Shown here piece after piece: positions 33,963 to 45,348 of a stretch of DNA of 64,000 nt. The stretch comes from Paragyromitra xinjiangensis. Taxonomy: Eukaryota > Ascomycota > Pezizomycetes > Pezizales > Discinaceae. The stretch is taken from positions 1,426,001 to 1,490,000 of the forward strand of contig JBCAMK010000013.1 in the NCBI GenBank assembly GCA_038503065.1, given 5' to 3'. A model generated the notes under the pieces. The model saw only the letters and a program-made list of their open reading frames with translations. It was not told the origin of the DNA and searched no databases. Every line of letters begins with the position of its first letter. Positions within the stretch are counted from its first letter, which is position 1. The position numbers were made by a program, and so were the translations under genes.

Positions 33963-35518
33963 GATGGGGATTAATGTTTGGTGGGATAAATTTCTTGAAT
34001 ATTACGTTTATTGTGGGTTTTGGGAAGAGGGGTGGGATTGTACTGTTCATGGAATATGTAATGCTCATAACAATTGGATATATCTGCCTGGAGAAGTGGT
34101 TTTGGGCGCTCATAGAATATCACTCGGTGTGTGAAAGCTTGGCGTAAAGAAGGCTGAAGCCTGGATATGACAGCTCCTAACCGATAGGGCTCTACTGCTA
34201 GATCCCAATGATGCTAGCCAGGGCAAACAATTGCCCAGTTTATGCCAAAACCCCGCATGGTCAGCCAAGATGTAGAAGCACATTACTCTACGTTACATTA
34301 GATGATGAATGTGGCCTAAATGATTAGTAACTAACTAATAATACCTCCCGCTTACCGACATCGACAGGATGAGCAAAAAAGTGAACTAAACACCCCTGGT
34401 GCCTAGCACCTCTAATAACGATCCTCAGTGATACCGGGTTCACCCCAACACAAAGCTAAACCCCCGTCATCAAAAGTTTTCTTGACACCTGTCCAAACGT
34501 AGTAAGACACAAGCCAAGATCAAAAACTCCCCAAAGCAATCAACTGGAGGATCCAGGACACCATACAAACCACGATTGGACACGGCACTAACCAGACAAC
34601 ATTCCCCACCTCAGTCCCAACTAAACCATCCCCAATCACATTTGCACAGACTAAACCTCTCGGTGAAGAAATTCATTAACCACATGCATAACCAAACAAA
34701 CAAAAACCTAACCTACAAAAACAGCAAGGAAAAAAAAAAAAAAGATCATTCATAAAATACACACAATATTCTTCCATTCCTTCCTTCCTTCTTACCTCGC
34801 TTCCTTCATAGAACTCTAGATATTCTCCCCCCCCCACAACCACATCACAAAAAGAAAAAATCTAAACGAAAGAACCACTTCGAAAAAAAAACCACAGGAA
34901 AAAAAACAAGAAAAAGCTGGATTATTATATATACTCTCGAACCCTCCACACCCCACAACAAAAAAAAAAAAAAAGAACCAAAAAATCATGCCCAGTATTC
35001 TTTTTTTTCTTCCCCTCCTACCACAACCCTTTCTGCGCAATCTGGGTTTCTTGTTTCTTTTTTTTTTTCTTTCCTCGCAAACTAAAAATAATAATCCCCA
35101 CCCATAACTAACTCTTCATCCCTACTAAGAGAGTAGCGATTGACCATAGCTCACCAATCGGAAGCCGCAGGCCCTCATATCTGTGACCTTGAAAAAAACA
35201 CGTGGGGAGTCCCCACAATGATGGAAACGATGTAGCTATGTGAGAAGAAGGGAAAAAAAAGAGGAACCGCAAAGTAAGAGCCGAAAGGAGGACAAAAGAC
35301 CACTCGTTAAAACTTTGAAAAAAAAGGATTGAAATAAAAATGCGGCGCACACAACATACAGATGAAGCTGCTCGCGCCAAAAAAAAGACCAACACCTTGG
35401 ACAAAAAACACTCACCAACTAACTGCATGCACTGACTCGCAAAACAATAAGTATTAAGAAACACGATTCCCCTTAATGCATATCGATTTTTTTTTCACCC
35501 TAACCACCGCACGACATT
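33963..35518. other. Intergenic stretch rich in poly-A and poly-T runs
   Basis: About 1.55 kb between converging genes. From 34690 to 35100 it is dominated by A-runs (up to about 14) and pyrimidine tracts. No gene seen; it probably holds the 3' UTRs of the proline-rich and PWWP genes. Confidence 0.5.
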
Positions 35519-37768
35519 TTAGGCTGATGCCTCGACAGCCTCTTTTTCACCTTCGGTTACCTTGACCTTCTCTGACTCTCCTTCAGCCTCTTTCTCACCA
35601 GCCTCCTTCATCTCGATATCCTCTTTTTTGCTAGCCTCCTTGGTGGGCTCATCATTACCCTCATCGACCTCTTTCTCCTTCTCACCCGCAGTGTCCCCCT
35701 TGGCCTCCTTAACAGCCTCATCAACCTTGACGCCGTTCTTCTCAGCAGGCTTCTTGGTGTCCTTCTCCTTTCCTACAGCCAGTGTTTTCTCTGCCCCGGT
35801 AGCCGCTTCACCATCACTTAGAATAATATTCATTTTAACGAGTAAATCCGTGGCACGTTTCTTGAAGCCGTATGTTTCGTCCAAGGGGATTGATGACAGT
35901 TTGATGATACCCTTGAGGACTTTGTTGATTTTAGTGTCCTGCATGATAGTTAGCACACATCCGATAGGATGAGATACAGAGAAATCAAAAATTTACTTTA
36001 ATCACTGTAGCGCTGATCCCTTGGTTCTGAACTGTTTCCAAAATATCAAATTTCTGCGCCATATCAGGCATATCCTAAGTTTTCGGGAGTGCGTTAGATC
36101 CGCTAAATTCATATGCCGAAGTATTTCGGGAAACTCACATTTGCTACTGGTGGCTTGTTCTTATCCAAGAACCCTCGTTGCAGCCTGCCCCTGAGTGCTT
36201 TTACTTGTTTCAGCTGGAATTCGGCAGGATCAATCTTCTCCTCTTCTTTGGTGACTACAGATGAGGCCTCCTCGCCCTCAGAATCTGACTCGTCGATCTT
36301 CTCCGCACTCTTGGCCTTGCTATTCCGGGCGGGTGTCTTCTTTTTCGACGCGCTCTTAGGGGGAACTACAGCCTTCTCCTTTTTCGCGGTGCTGGCCTTC
36401 GGCTTGGCAGCCGCTTTCGCGTTTGTGCCGTTGGCTGGGGTCTTTGGGGTTCTAGGGGTTTTCGCAACGGACTTTGGTGTCTTCGCCTTAGCAGCCGCTT
36501 TTTTGGGTGTTTTAGAAGGTTTTTCAGAAGCTTCGGCTTCTTCGTCGGATACCGAGAGCTTGCGTTTCTTGCTAGTGGTTTTCTTTTTCGGTTTCTCCTC
36601 TTCTGACTCGGGTTCGTCGACGTCCATGGATTCGGCTTCTCCTTCTGGTTCATCCTCAGCCGCATCAGACTCAGCCGTATCAACGTCCATAGTCTCGCTG
36701 GCTTGAAGTTCTTTGACCTTCTCGAGATCAAAGCCCTCCTGGGCAACAGAGTAGGCTTCTAGAAGACCCTTGTTTTTGATATTTGTGGGGGGAGTGGCCA
36801 GTTTCTCTGGTGTGAGCGGATCGAGGTTGGAAATGTTTATCCATGAACTAGAGAAAAACGTCAGTATTTTGAAGGAAAAAAAAAGTTACGCTAGCTCGTG
36901 AAAACCTAGAAACCACAAGAAAACAAGAAAACGCGAAAAATAACGAATAGTCGAAAAGGTCTGTGCAAGCGGTTCAAAAAGGCAAAAGTAAACAGGCCTT
37001 AATGGCCACACGCAGCAGAAAACAAGGGGGGTGGCAAACTGTGAGGATCCAGGATTTTCGAGGGGCACGAAGGAAAGGGGCTACTGACTATTCTAATGTC
37101 CCCATGTAGATGACAGGCCAATGCCGTCTCTCATCACTCGGTGCAGCAGACGAGCCCTTTGTTCGAGGGTTCTTGGTGCTGGGTCTCGTCTTGAGCAAGG
37201 CTTCTGGAAGGAGCTCCTCAGACAAGATAACAGCCGGCCAAGGTGGAAAAGTCCTCATCTTAGCGAGGACCTGCATTCCGGGCTCGTACTTGACATCGGC
37301 ATTTTTTGATTTGGCCGGAGTGTTGCTGTTTTTCAGATTGGCGAGGGACTTCTTCCTCGCAGCAGATTTCGGAGCGGGAGTGGCAGGTGATTTCTTCTTT
37401 GATTTCTTCGAGTCCATGGAGCCATCCAGACCAACAGAGACCTCCGCATCCTGTTCGGCTGCGTTCTCCTTATTCTCCTCTCCGCCCTTCTTCTCGTCGT
37501 CTTTCTTTGAAGGCGCTTCTGTAGGTTTATCGCCCTCGTTGTCATCAGTGGGCGCGTCCGCGGTTTCGTCATCCGGCTTGGCTCCCTCCTTCTTGTCCTC
37601 TGCCTCTTTATTTTCGTCTACGGACTCCGCGACAACCGCGTCAACAACTGACTTGTCCGCGTCGGCTGCCACGGCTGCAGTTTTTGGCGCGTCATTGACA
37701 TTTTCGCTGGATTCAACAGCGGTGGGTTCCTCCGTGGTGGGACGGGGAGATGGCGCGTCTTCGGCCAT
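35519..37768 (-). CDS. PWWP-domain chromatin protein with TFIIS-N/LEDGF-like helical domain
   Basis: Four exons, 37768-37089, 36847-36139, 36074-35997 and 35938-35519, join in frame to 628 residues; introns are 241, 64 and 58 bp. The N-terminal 150 residues are acidic and disordered. The PWWP domain starts near 160 with YEPGMQVLAKMRTFPPWPAV, where PPWP is the name motif, and continues across splice 1 to YSWINISNLDPL. A long Lys/Ala/Pro-rich linker with AT-hook-like and nuclear-signal stretches follows. About residues 440-540 (LKQVKALRGRLQRGFL to KKRATDLLVKM) form a helical bundle of the TFIIS-N/LEDGF kind. The tail is acidic Glu/Lys repeat. PWWP modules read methylated H3K36 nucleosomes. The layout resembles Pdp3/LEDGF-type readers, so a role in transcribed chromatin is inferred. 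Confidence 0.87.
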
Positions 37769-38608
37769 TCTATGTTCAATCGAGTGTTGGGGGGGTGGTG
37801 GGTGTGTGTGTGGGGATATGACGCGTGTGATGATTTAGCAAAGGGTACGAGCGAAATTGAGCACAATGACAGAGTGCGACTGGGAGTATGGATGAAGAGG
37901 AAGTGGCAGTGGTGGGGAAGAGCAGGCGAGAAGTAACCTAAGGAGGAGGAGAATATGCAAGTGACGAGAGATGGGGGGGAGAGGGAGGATGAACGAGAAG
38001 AAGACGGAGAGAGTGGAGGAAGGTTGCTGGAGGATGGACGGACAGGGAAATTTAGGTGTCGCGAGGCCAATTGATTTCTGGGGCTGGGCGTTGCATCCGC
38101 CAAGGCTTCGCACCCTCAGAATGCCACAGCGAACCAGAATCAGCTCCCGCCGCCACCCCTAGAACAGAGCAGAGATGGATGGACTGTAATGGATGGATTC
38201 GCGTTACGCGAGATCGGGGAATAGCAGCGTTCAATCGTAACTTCAATCGGCCCAGCAGTGGCTTGAGTACCATTATTCGTTTATCACCATCAATCAATTT
38301 ACACATCATACATTCATCCCCAGTCCTATCGTCCCACCCGAATCATGAAGCTGAACACCACGATACGCAACCCATCCCATACAAACTAAGCATTAAACAT
38401 GCCTCGTGATAAAAACCAAACTTAACTTCATGGTATAAGGAACAGAAAGGAGAGAGAAGAGAGGGAAGAGAAAAAGAAACAGAAACAAAAGAAAAGAAAA
38501 GAAAACCCCCATCCCAATCCTCAGCTCTCCCGCCTCTCCCAGCTATGTCTCTTGCGCTGTCCACCCATCTGAGCTCTCCCATTATCAGTCATCCCCCATT
38601 ATCAGTCA
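37769..38608. other. Intergenic stretch between PWWP promoter and PAP2 gene 3' end
   Basis: Contains a GT-rich run near 37790-37815 and purine-rich sequence from 38430 to 38510. No gene seen. Confidence 0.5.
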
Positions 38609-40058
38609 TTAAGCTTTCCTCCACCACTCCTCCTCCTCATTCCCCTTATCAGCCACAATCTGTGACCCATCCAGATCCGCATCCCGACTCGGCTTATGCA
38701 CCCTCAAGAAGTAATAAGCGTAGTCTTCCAGAACCAGCAAATTGCACGGCACGCCGTTGATATGCCACCCAATCAACGCCACAAAAAACCCAGCTACAGC
38801 ATCAAGAATATAATGGTTCGCCGTCGACAAAATAGCCACCAGGATGATCAGTGGGTACGACATTCCCACCGCCACGAGTATGATCCGCCTACGCAGGCTG
38901 TTGGCGTGGAGCGACGAAGTCGGTGGCATCGTCGCGATCGTCAGTCCGATAACGAACGAATATCCAAAATGAAGAGACGGCATTGCAGCTGGTCGGCAGT
39001 TTTTCGTTAGTAGTTGACATCATAAGAGAAAAACAAACAAATTGCCGTTTCGAAGGAATGTTCCCGTTCCTCGGGTTGAGATGCATGTCTCAGACAAAAG
39101 GGATGAAACACTCTCTGACTCAAGGCGGCTTTGCTTGTGCTTCCAGAAATTTATTCCACAGCTTCTGTCTCAGACCTGAAAAACCCGACCCAAAATCCTG
39201 AAAACAGAAATATAAAATATTTATGAAAGTATGAAAAGGAACCTTACCAAGTTGATTGCAAAACTTATTAGTCGTCCACACGCTCGCCACCTTCCCTTTA
39301 TGCACCGTATCGATAAACCCAAACCCATCCTCCTCAGGCAACAATCTCGGCGGCATACACGGCCACGCGGTAAACACCACAAACGCCATCAAATTGCATA
39401 TCGCCAGCGTCCTCCTCCTAGCTTCAAACAAGCTCGCAGGAGCATAATGATAAAGCCAGGCCAAAAAAGTGATAGTGCCCGGAATGTGAATAAACGAGTA
39501 AATCCTATTAATGCATTCAAGCAGCACAGGCTTAGGGAGAAAGTATGCCTGAATAGCTGGTTCCCAAAAGATCGAAAGGCGCTGCTCAAGGCGGATAAGA
39601 GAGAGCGCATGAAGGCGTGCCTGAGCAACCGTATCACTCTTCAGAGTGACCGCGGTAAACGCACGAGCGAGTTGGTAGGTCTAAGCGTCCTCTTACATCA
39701 GCATATTCCATCATCGCGAATCATCATCGCCTGCTACTCTTGAATGATTTTCACTCACCCAGTAGACCAATAACCAGTACCAAACCTCAACCAAAAACGG
39801 GAACTTCCGTAGTAATCGAGAAACTAAACTATTCTTCCACCGCGCTGTATTCTTGCTCTTCACCTTCTTGCCAAAGAATCTTCGCTCTCTCCATTGCGGC
39901 TCTAGCGTCGGTCCTGATAGAAGCCCTTCAGATGACGAAGTAGATCCTGGTGACCATGACCCATCACGGACGGGTGCTGGGCGACGGCGGTTGAAAAGTA
40001 CCCCAGCGGTTAAGATGCTGAATACTATCAGCGGCTCCAAATAGGCGTCTGCGAACAT
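38609..40058 (-). CDS. PAP2-superfamily membrane enzyme, inositol-phosphorylceramide-synthase-like
   Basis: Exons 40058-39759, 39680-39248 and 38988-38609 (introns 78 and 259 bp, the second with branch TACTAAC) join in frame to 370 residues. There are several membrane segments: near 7-24, around WYWLLVYW at 93-100, FLAWLYHY, LMAFVVFTAW, and two after residue 247. CMPPRLLP and the segment DTVHKGKVASVWTTNKFCNQ precede the active-site motif MPSLHFG, with H251. ANHYILDAVAG carries H303 and D307. This His-His-Asp set is the transferase/phosphatase triad of the Aur1 and PAP2_3 group. Such proteins transfer or hydrolyse a lipid phosphoryl head group at Golgi or ER membranes. It is shorter than typical Aur1 and is probably a paralogue, so the substrate is open. 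Confidence 0.85.
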
Positions 40059-41911
40059 CTTGCTGGTTGATAAGTTGCCTAGTGCCTTTAGACGTCACTG
40101 ATACCAACGACGTCACCGACAGTTTGAAGGCGAAGTACCGAGATGAAATCACTATATCAGCAGCAGGAGGCACAGATAAAGAACAGAGCAGAGCGCCCAA
40201 CTGCTGATAAATCGAAAGTATTCGGTTCGGCTGTGGTCACTTCCGTAGTAATCCGTGACGTGACGTGACTGTGACAAACTTAAAGTCCAATCCCCTGAAC
40301 AAAGAAAACCAATATGTATCCGTACAGCCCTGTACTGGTATAAAAAGGAATGGGAAAGAACAGTGGAGGATACCCAACAGATATCAATCATAGGTATTTG
40401 CTGACTCTTAAGGACACCCCCCCCCCCATTCTTAACTGATTACTCGCGTTGGGTTTCTTACCCACCACCCCCCCAGTCATCGAAATTAACCAGTCCCCGA
40501 TGAGCACGCGATCACTTTCAGTGACAAAGAGGGAAAGGAAGAGAAAAAAAGTACCGGCTCCCATGTTGTCACATCCGCCAGTGAAGTATTCGGAAACGCT
40601 GGAATCCGAATGATCCGAGTCAACAGTTTATCATGTCTCATGCCAAGGCTGAAATTCTGCGGATCGGCTGGCGGGGTACATCGGTTTTTGCAATAGTAGT
40701 ATCCGCGGCCGGATGATGATGAAATTCAAGGAAGGAAGGTGTCCATCGGACCTTTCGTCCGTCCGAGTTCCGTGAGTGTGCAGATGTGAGCGCTATCACA
40801 CTTTATCAGATTGGTTTGTAAGTACATGTACTTTACATAGGGTGACTACCCCGAGTCGAATACCGAAGTAATTTACGTCTGTATGCTGGACTGGCCTGAC
40901 CGTTATCCATAGTAGAATGACGTACTAAGAACTAGCCAGAAAGTGGGCTGACAAATTCTCGTGCAGGGATAACACCCTGAGACGTGCATTTATCTTGCAT
41001 GAACTCAACCTCAACGTCCAACGAAGGCCTGTCATAAGAGCGTGACACCAGAATCGAAAACACGGTATCCAACCAAACACGAAGGAAGATGAAGCAGGAC
41101 GTTCCAACCAATACAGTCAGTTTCTGTATCTCTTAAAAAGGCATCGATCTTCATCCTAAGCGATGCGTTTTGCCCAGTCGAGTGATTACTTATGGAGCGG
41201 GCTCGGCGTCGTCAACCGTGGCTATTCTCGGGAAGACTTGTCGCAATTTTTTTCTTCCTCTAATCCTTGCTTGTGCTCTCCACCAATGACCCGTTTTGTG
41301 CGCAGGCATCTGAGTATTCCATGCATCTGCCCGAAATGAGTGTCTCGCTTGGGTATCGGATGCAGCCATAATGGAGTTTAGGGCCAAGGGCTCAAATACC
41401 CTAACCCTGTAAACCTCAGGTGAATTTTCAAGATGCTGCGCGCCTAAGATGGGATTGGGGTCTTTTGTGCGTGCTGAGGCGAGGGCTAGCAGATCTCAAT
41501 GTATCGGGGGTTTCTTCCTGAGGGATATTATTATATGCGAGCGTATTATAACGCAATCTACGCTCTGTCCGGGAATTTCCGACTGGGTGAGTGATTAAAT
41601 GCTAAGGAATATGGAGGAAATGTTTGAGATGTATTAAGGACGTGGGGCAAAGGTATTTGGGAATAAGGAAGTAAATCTATATGGTCAAGGACAAGGAAAC
41701 TGCAGTCTGATATAAAAATTGTTTTATCATTTCGTTAGGTATAACTCCCAAAGAGCTTTTTGCGTTTGGTTATACTTCACTAAGGTAAGTGAGAGAGGCC
41801 ACATAACAACTACATGTATATTTATGAAACTGCTACCAAGGTAAATTTGTGCTATTTTTGCTAACTTATTTCTACATTAGTGCTGGTGGATATAGTTACA
41901 GTCACAAATAA
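40059..41911. other. Intergenic stretch
   Basis: PAP2 promoter, a run of 13 C near 40415-40430, then no recognised gene. Short minus-strand frames at 40925-41107 and 41190-41387 have no domain. Confidence 0.5.
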
Positions 41912-42605
41912 TCACTCGCTTTGCTGTCTCGTCGTGTCGACATTGTTATTGTCGAAAGCCTGACATAAGAGATCTTTTTGGTCTAGTTCCGCCATTTGCT
42001 TTATAACCTCAGGAGTGTCAAAAAACGAATCTTTATAGTGTTTGCCTGCATGAATCATCCGGTACAAGGGGGTTATGCACCCGTTGGAAGCAAAACCCCC
42101 CGACTCTACAAAGGGTAGCTTCGACGGAAGCTGCATATGTTCCAACATAGCTTGTAGAAGCTCGGAGAAATGCATTTGGACTGCATATTGAAGTAATGAT
42201 AGTTCATTGCAATTCTTGGGACGAGGATCCGCACCATAGCGAAGTAAAGTTACCATAGAGGCAGGGTTGTTTCTTCCCATAGCATACGTTGAGAGATGCA
42301 CCTTCAGAGAGCAGGATACCAATGACGAAGAGTCTTCAACCTTTACAAACAGAATGCATGGCGGTCTCTTTCTGGTTGTTTGTTGAATCGACTAGAATCT
42401 TGTGATGCCACAGGAGAGCCCGACAGGCCCCGACAGGCCCTAGGTGAGGTGATGCAGAAGTTAGAGTAAGATATATGTTGGGTTCGATCCCTAGGATTTC
42501 AGTAATCAAGTATTTCTCGGGAAGCCTGTGGGAGAGTATGCGTCCCGCACATATGTGGGTGATCAATCGCATGGTCCGTTTGTAAATACAACCTTGAACC
42601 ACCAT
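41912..42605 (-). pseudogene. Ankyrin-repeat gene remnant
   Basis: Two adjacent minus-strand open stretches, 42605-42336 and about 42322-41912, read ankyrin-like. The first gives ACRALLWHHKILVDSTNNQK then ETAMHSVCKG; the second gives MVTLLRYGADPRPKN and ELLQAMLEHMQLP. The stop between them cannot be removed by an intron that keeps both frames, as far as I can see, so the piece looks frameshifted. It has no N-terminal effector or NACHT part here. It may be the tail of a decayed NLR or ankyrin gene. A true gene with an unnoticed splice site remains possible. Confidence 0.5.
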
Positions 42606-42803
42606 GCCCAGGGATCGATATGTGGGATGCTGTTGCCTAAATACGATCTTTGCTTTTTTTTACGAGTAAGTAAGTTAGTGGAACATTTACATGCATCCAT
42701 GTGTGATTAGTCGCGGATACTGATAAGTACCCGGCTAGCAGCACTATTCGTCAATAAAAATTCATCGATTTCCCTCAGCTTAACGAGAGTGTCTTTAGGA
42801 ATC

Positions 42804-44571
42804 ATGGCGGCTGAGATTGCGGGTCTGATCTTAGGTACAGCCAGTCTTTACTTCATACATGAAGCTTGCTCCAAAGGCTACCGCATCCTCTGAACGACCA
42901 ACCGCATTGGGGCCAATGCTCCATTGATCAGAGCCAAAATGATCATTGAAGAACAGCGATTTCTCGTGTGGGGCAGCATTCAGCAACTTATAGTGGACGG
43001 GTGTGATGCGTTAGATCGCCCCAAGAACTGGAATGCCAACAACTTACTCCGGAATCCTGCTATTGAGAAAGCAGTCAGGGAAACATTGTTGGCTATCAAG
43101 TTGAATTCCGAAACGCTCTACCCCATCTTCAAGAAATACGGCTTCTATAAGCTTGACAAGGCAACTTCGCTAGGACCAAAAATCACCACAGAGCCGGGGG
43201 CTATTTCAGCAGCGCTAAATAGGCGGATGAAGAATCGATCTTTTCGACAGTGGGTCAATCGCCGGAAGTCATCGGGGGATAGCTTAAGGAGGCGCATATC
43301 GTGGGGCAAACGAGTGGGATTCGTCCTCGATGACAAAGAGAAAATCGACAAGTGCCTATTAGACTTCGCTCATTTCAACAAAAGTCTGTGCAGCTTCACG
43401 ATGTCCATGCATCAAGCGTCGTTAGCTCAAGTGGCGATAGTAACCCAGCTCACACAATCATATATCCCACGTACCCCGCACGCGAGAATAGATGCATTGA
43501 GATTTTACCGAGAAGCAGCACGGAGCAACCCACATCTCGCAATTTATATCGAAGCTCAGCATAAAGCTTCAGAGCTAGAGATTGAGCTTGAGAACGAAAA
43601 TCGTTCCGTATATCGGTCCATGGTTTCTGGTGCTAGAGTGCAACAACATATCCAAGGGTAAATATGGCTGGGGGTGTGGCCTGGCAATACTTCTTGCAGA
43701 GAATGAAGAAGAAGGTGAGAGGTCTCTTAAGGAAATTACCCTCACACCCTAGCTAATTAGCCTTAGAAAACCGCCGGGTTTTCGTTGAGTGGAAGTCCTA
43801 TTCTAAAGCTTTTGGGCCGAAAGTGGCTAATGATCTCATAAAGCGTGTTGACAATCTTGTTGAGTGCCTTAGATCGTTCCCTAAAAGATCGCGGTACCAT
43901 CTCATATACCCTTCAGGATTTTTCAAAGACACTCCCCTACAGATAGCACCAACCAGGCGTGGTTGGGTATTATCTATGAGTATCCAAAACATGCTCAGCC
44001 GGTGGTTCCAGTAAAGTCACTTCGTAGCTTGATAAAGACAGAGGAAGAGAGAAATGCAAATGGAAGTTCTCCAAACCTCGGAGATCGGTTTCAGCTTGCA
44101 CTAAAGCTCGCTGAGTTCTGCCTGCACATTCATTCCAGCGGATGGTTGCACAAAGGACTAAGACCCGAGAATATTAAATTCTTTCCCGAATACGACGACG
44201 TATCCAGCTTTTTGAAATCTATCGAGAGACCATATGTCATGGGGTTCGAGTACTCACGAAAGGGAGCCGCCAGAGAAATGGCCGAAAGTGTCATTTCCGC
44301 CAAGCCCGGCGTGACAGTTTACTGCCATCCTGCACATTTGAGAAAAGAGCCATACCGCTGACAGTTTGACCATTATCACCTAGGTTCCGGTCTCTGGAAC
44401 CCCATCTCGGTGATGAGATGTGGAGAAAACGTCTTATTTCTATTGGGGGGAGATATGGGTCAGATATATATGGACGTTGTGGTAGCCTTGTTGAAAGGAC
44501 TGGATAGTGATGGCTTAGGAAGGAATTTCTATTTTGACATTGTGAATCAGTTGGAGAAGTGCAACGCTTGA
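42804..44571 (+). pseudogene. Broken HeLo-domain plus pseudokinase gene (fungal cell-death effector type)
   Basis: The first ATG (42804, MAAEIAGLILG) opens a HeLo/prion-inhibition-type helical domain, but codon 30 is TGA (42891-42893). The same frame continues directly with family-like sequence (MIIEEQRFLVWG) to 43661. After an intron beginning GTAAAT near 43658, the kinase-like half starts at RRVFVEWKSY, and a +/-1 frame change is needed near 43945 before WLGIIYEYPKHAQP. The catalytic loop is HKGLRPENI in place of HRDLKPEN and the DFG site reads GFE, so the kinase fold is inactive in this family. A second in-frame TGA lies at 44359-44361 before the frame runs on to 44571. HeLo-kinase proteins parallel MLKL-like executioners. 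With two stops and a shift, this copy should not make the full protein. Confidence 0.75.
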
Positions 44572-45348
44572 GTGTCTTCGTTTCTTTTTTTGTGTTTGAT
44601 ATCTATTCACCTGTTATTTTTGCTTTTATTTATATCTGTCGTTTCCCAAGTTATGGCGTATAACTGTCCATTATAACGCCAACCCCCCTAAAATCAAATA
44701 GAGACGCGGCCTAGACTGGTAGGTACTCGATGAGGGGTGGGAATTGACTCCGGTACCACAGCGTGCTACTATTTTATCTTAAACCGGGGCAGTCCCGCTC
44801 GGGATACCGCGAGCAGAAACCTTACTTAAACCTCCTCGCGCAAGCCGCTCACGTAAAATTATACGGTGGTAAAGAAACCATTGTTCTATAGAGTAGACTT
44901 TGGAATCGTCCTAAAATACTTGATTGCAAATATTGTACCGGCGGGCTAGACTAATAATGATTAAGGGCCATAAAAAAAAGGCTATATGTACGAATGAGAG
45001 TATCTGCTAGCGGGAACACTGTTGATAGGGGTTTTCACAAAGAAGTGGCTATTCGGATTTGGCTTTTATGGAGGAATTTTCAGCTTCGCAATATTCCGCT
45101 CATGGTTTACGAAGACTGTTCTCCTCCAGACATGAGATTTGATAGATGGAGGAATCGATATAGAAGGTAAGTGGGTGAAACTATCTTTTGAAGAAAATAC
45201 ACTGAAAGCAAATTGTGTGTAACCCAGCGAACCATACCAGACGAGCAAACATAAAAACACCCACGTCAAAGACTGGTAAGAATATCCCCACAGCACTTTC
45301 TATATCTCCTGACACAAATTCCCAGTCCCCATCCTAAGCCTAACCCGT
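44572..45348. other. Intergenic stretch
   Basis: About 780 bp between the HeLo pseudogene and the 3' end of the F-box/ankyrin gene. T-rich directly after 44572; nothing recognised. Confidence 0.5.

Noticed and set aside
36113..36706. Serine/Phe-rich plus-strand frame opposite the PWWP gene
   Set aside because: Antisense of Lys/Glu/Ala-rich coding sequence; the minus-strand frame carries the splice sites and domains.
39389..39637. Alternative minus-strand frame inside the PAP2 gene
   Set aside because: The spliced frame from 39680 reads continuously into the PAP2 motifs; this one is an overlapping shadow.
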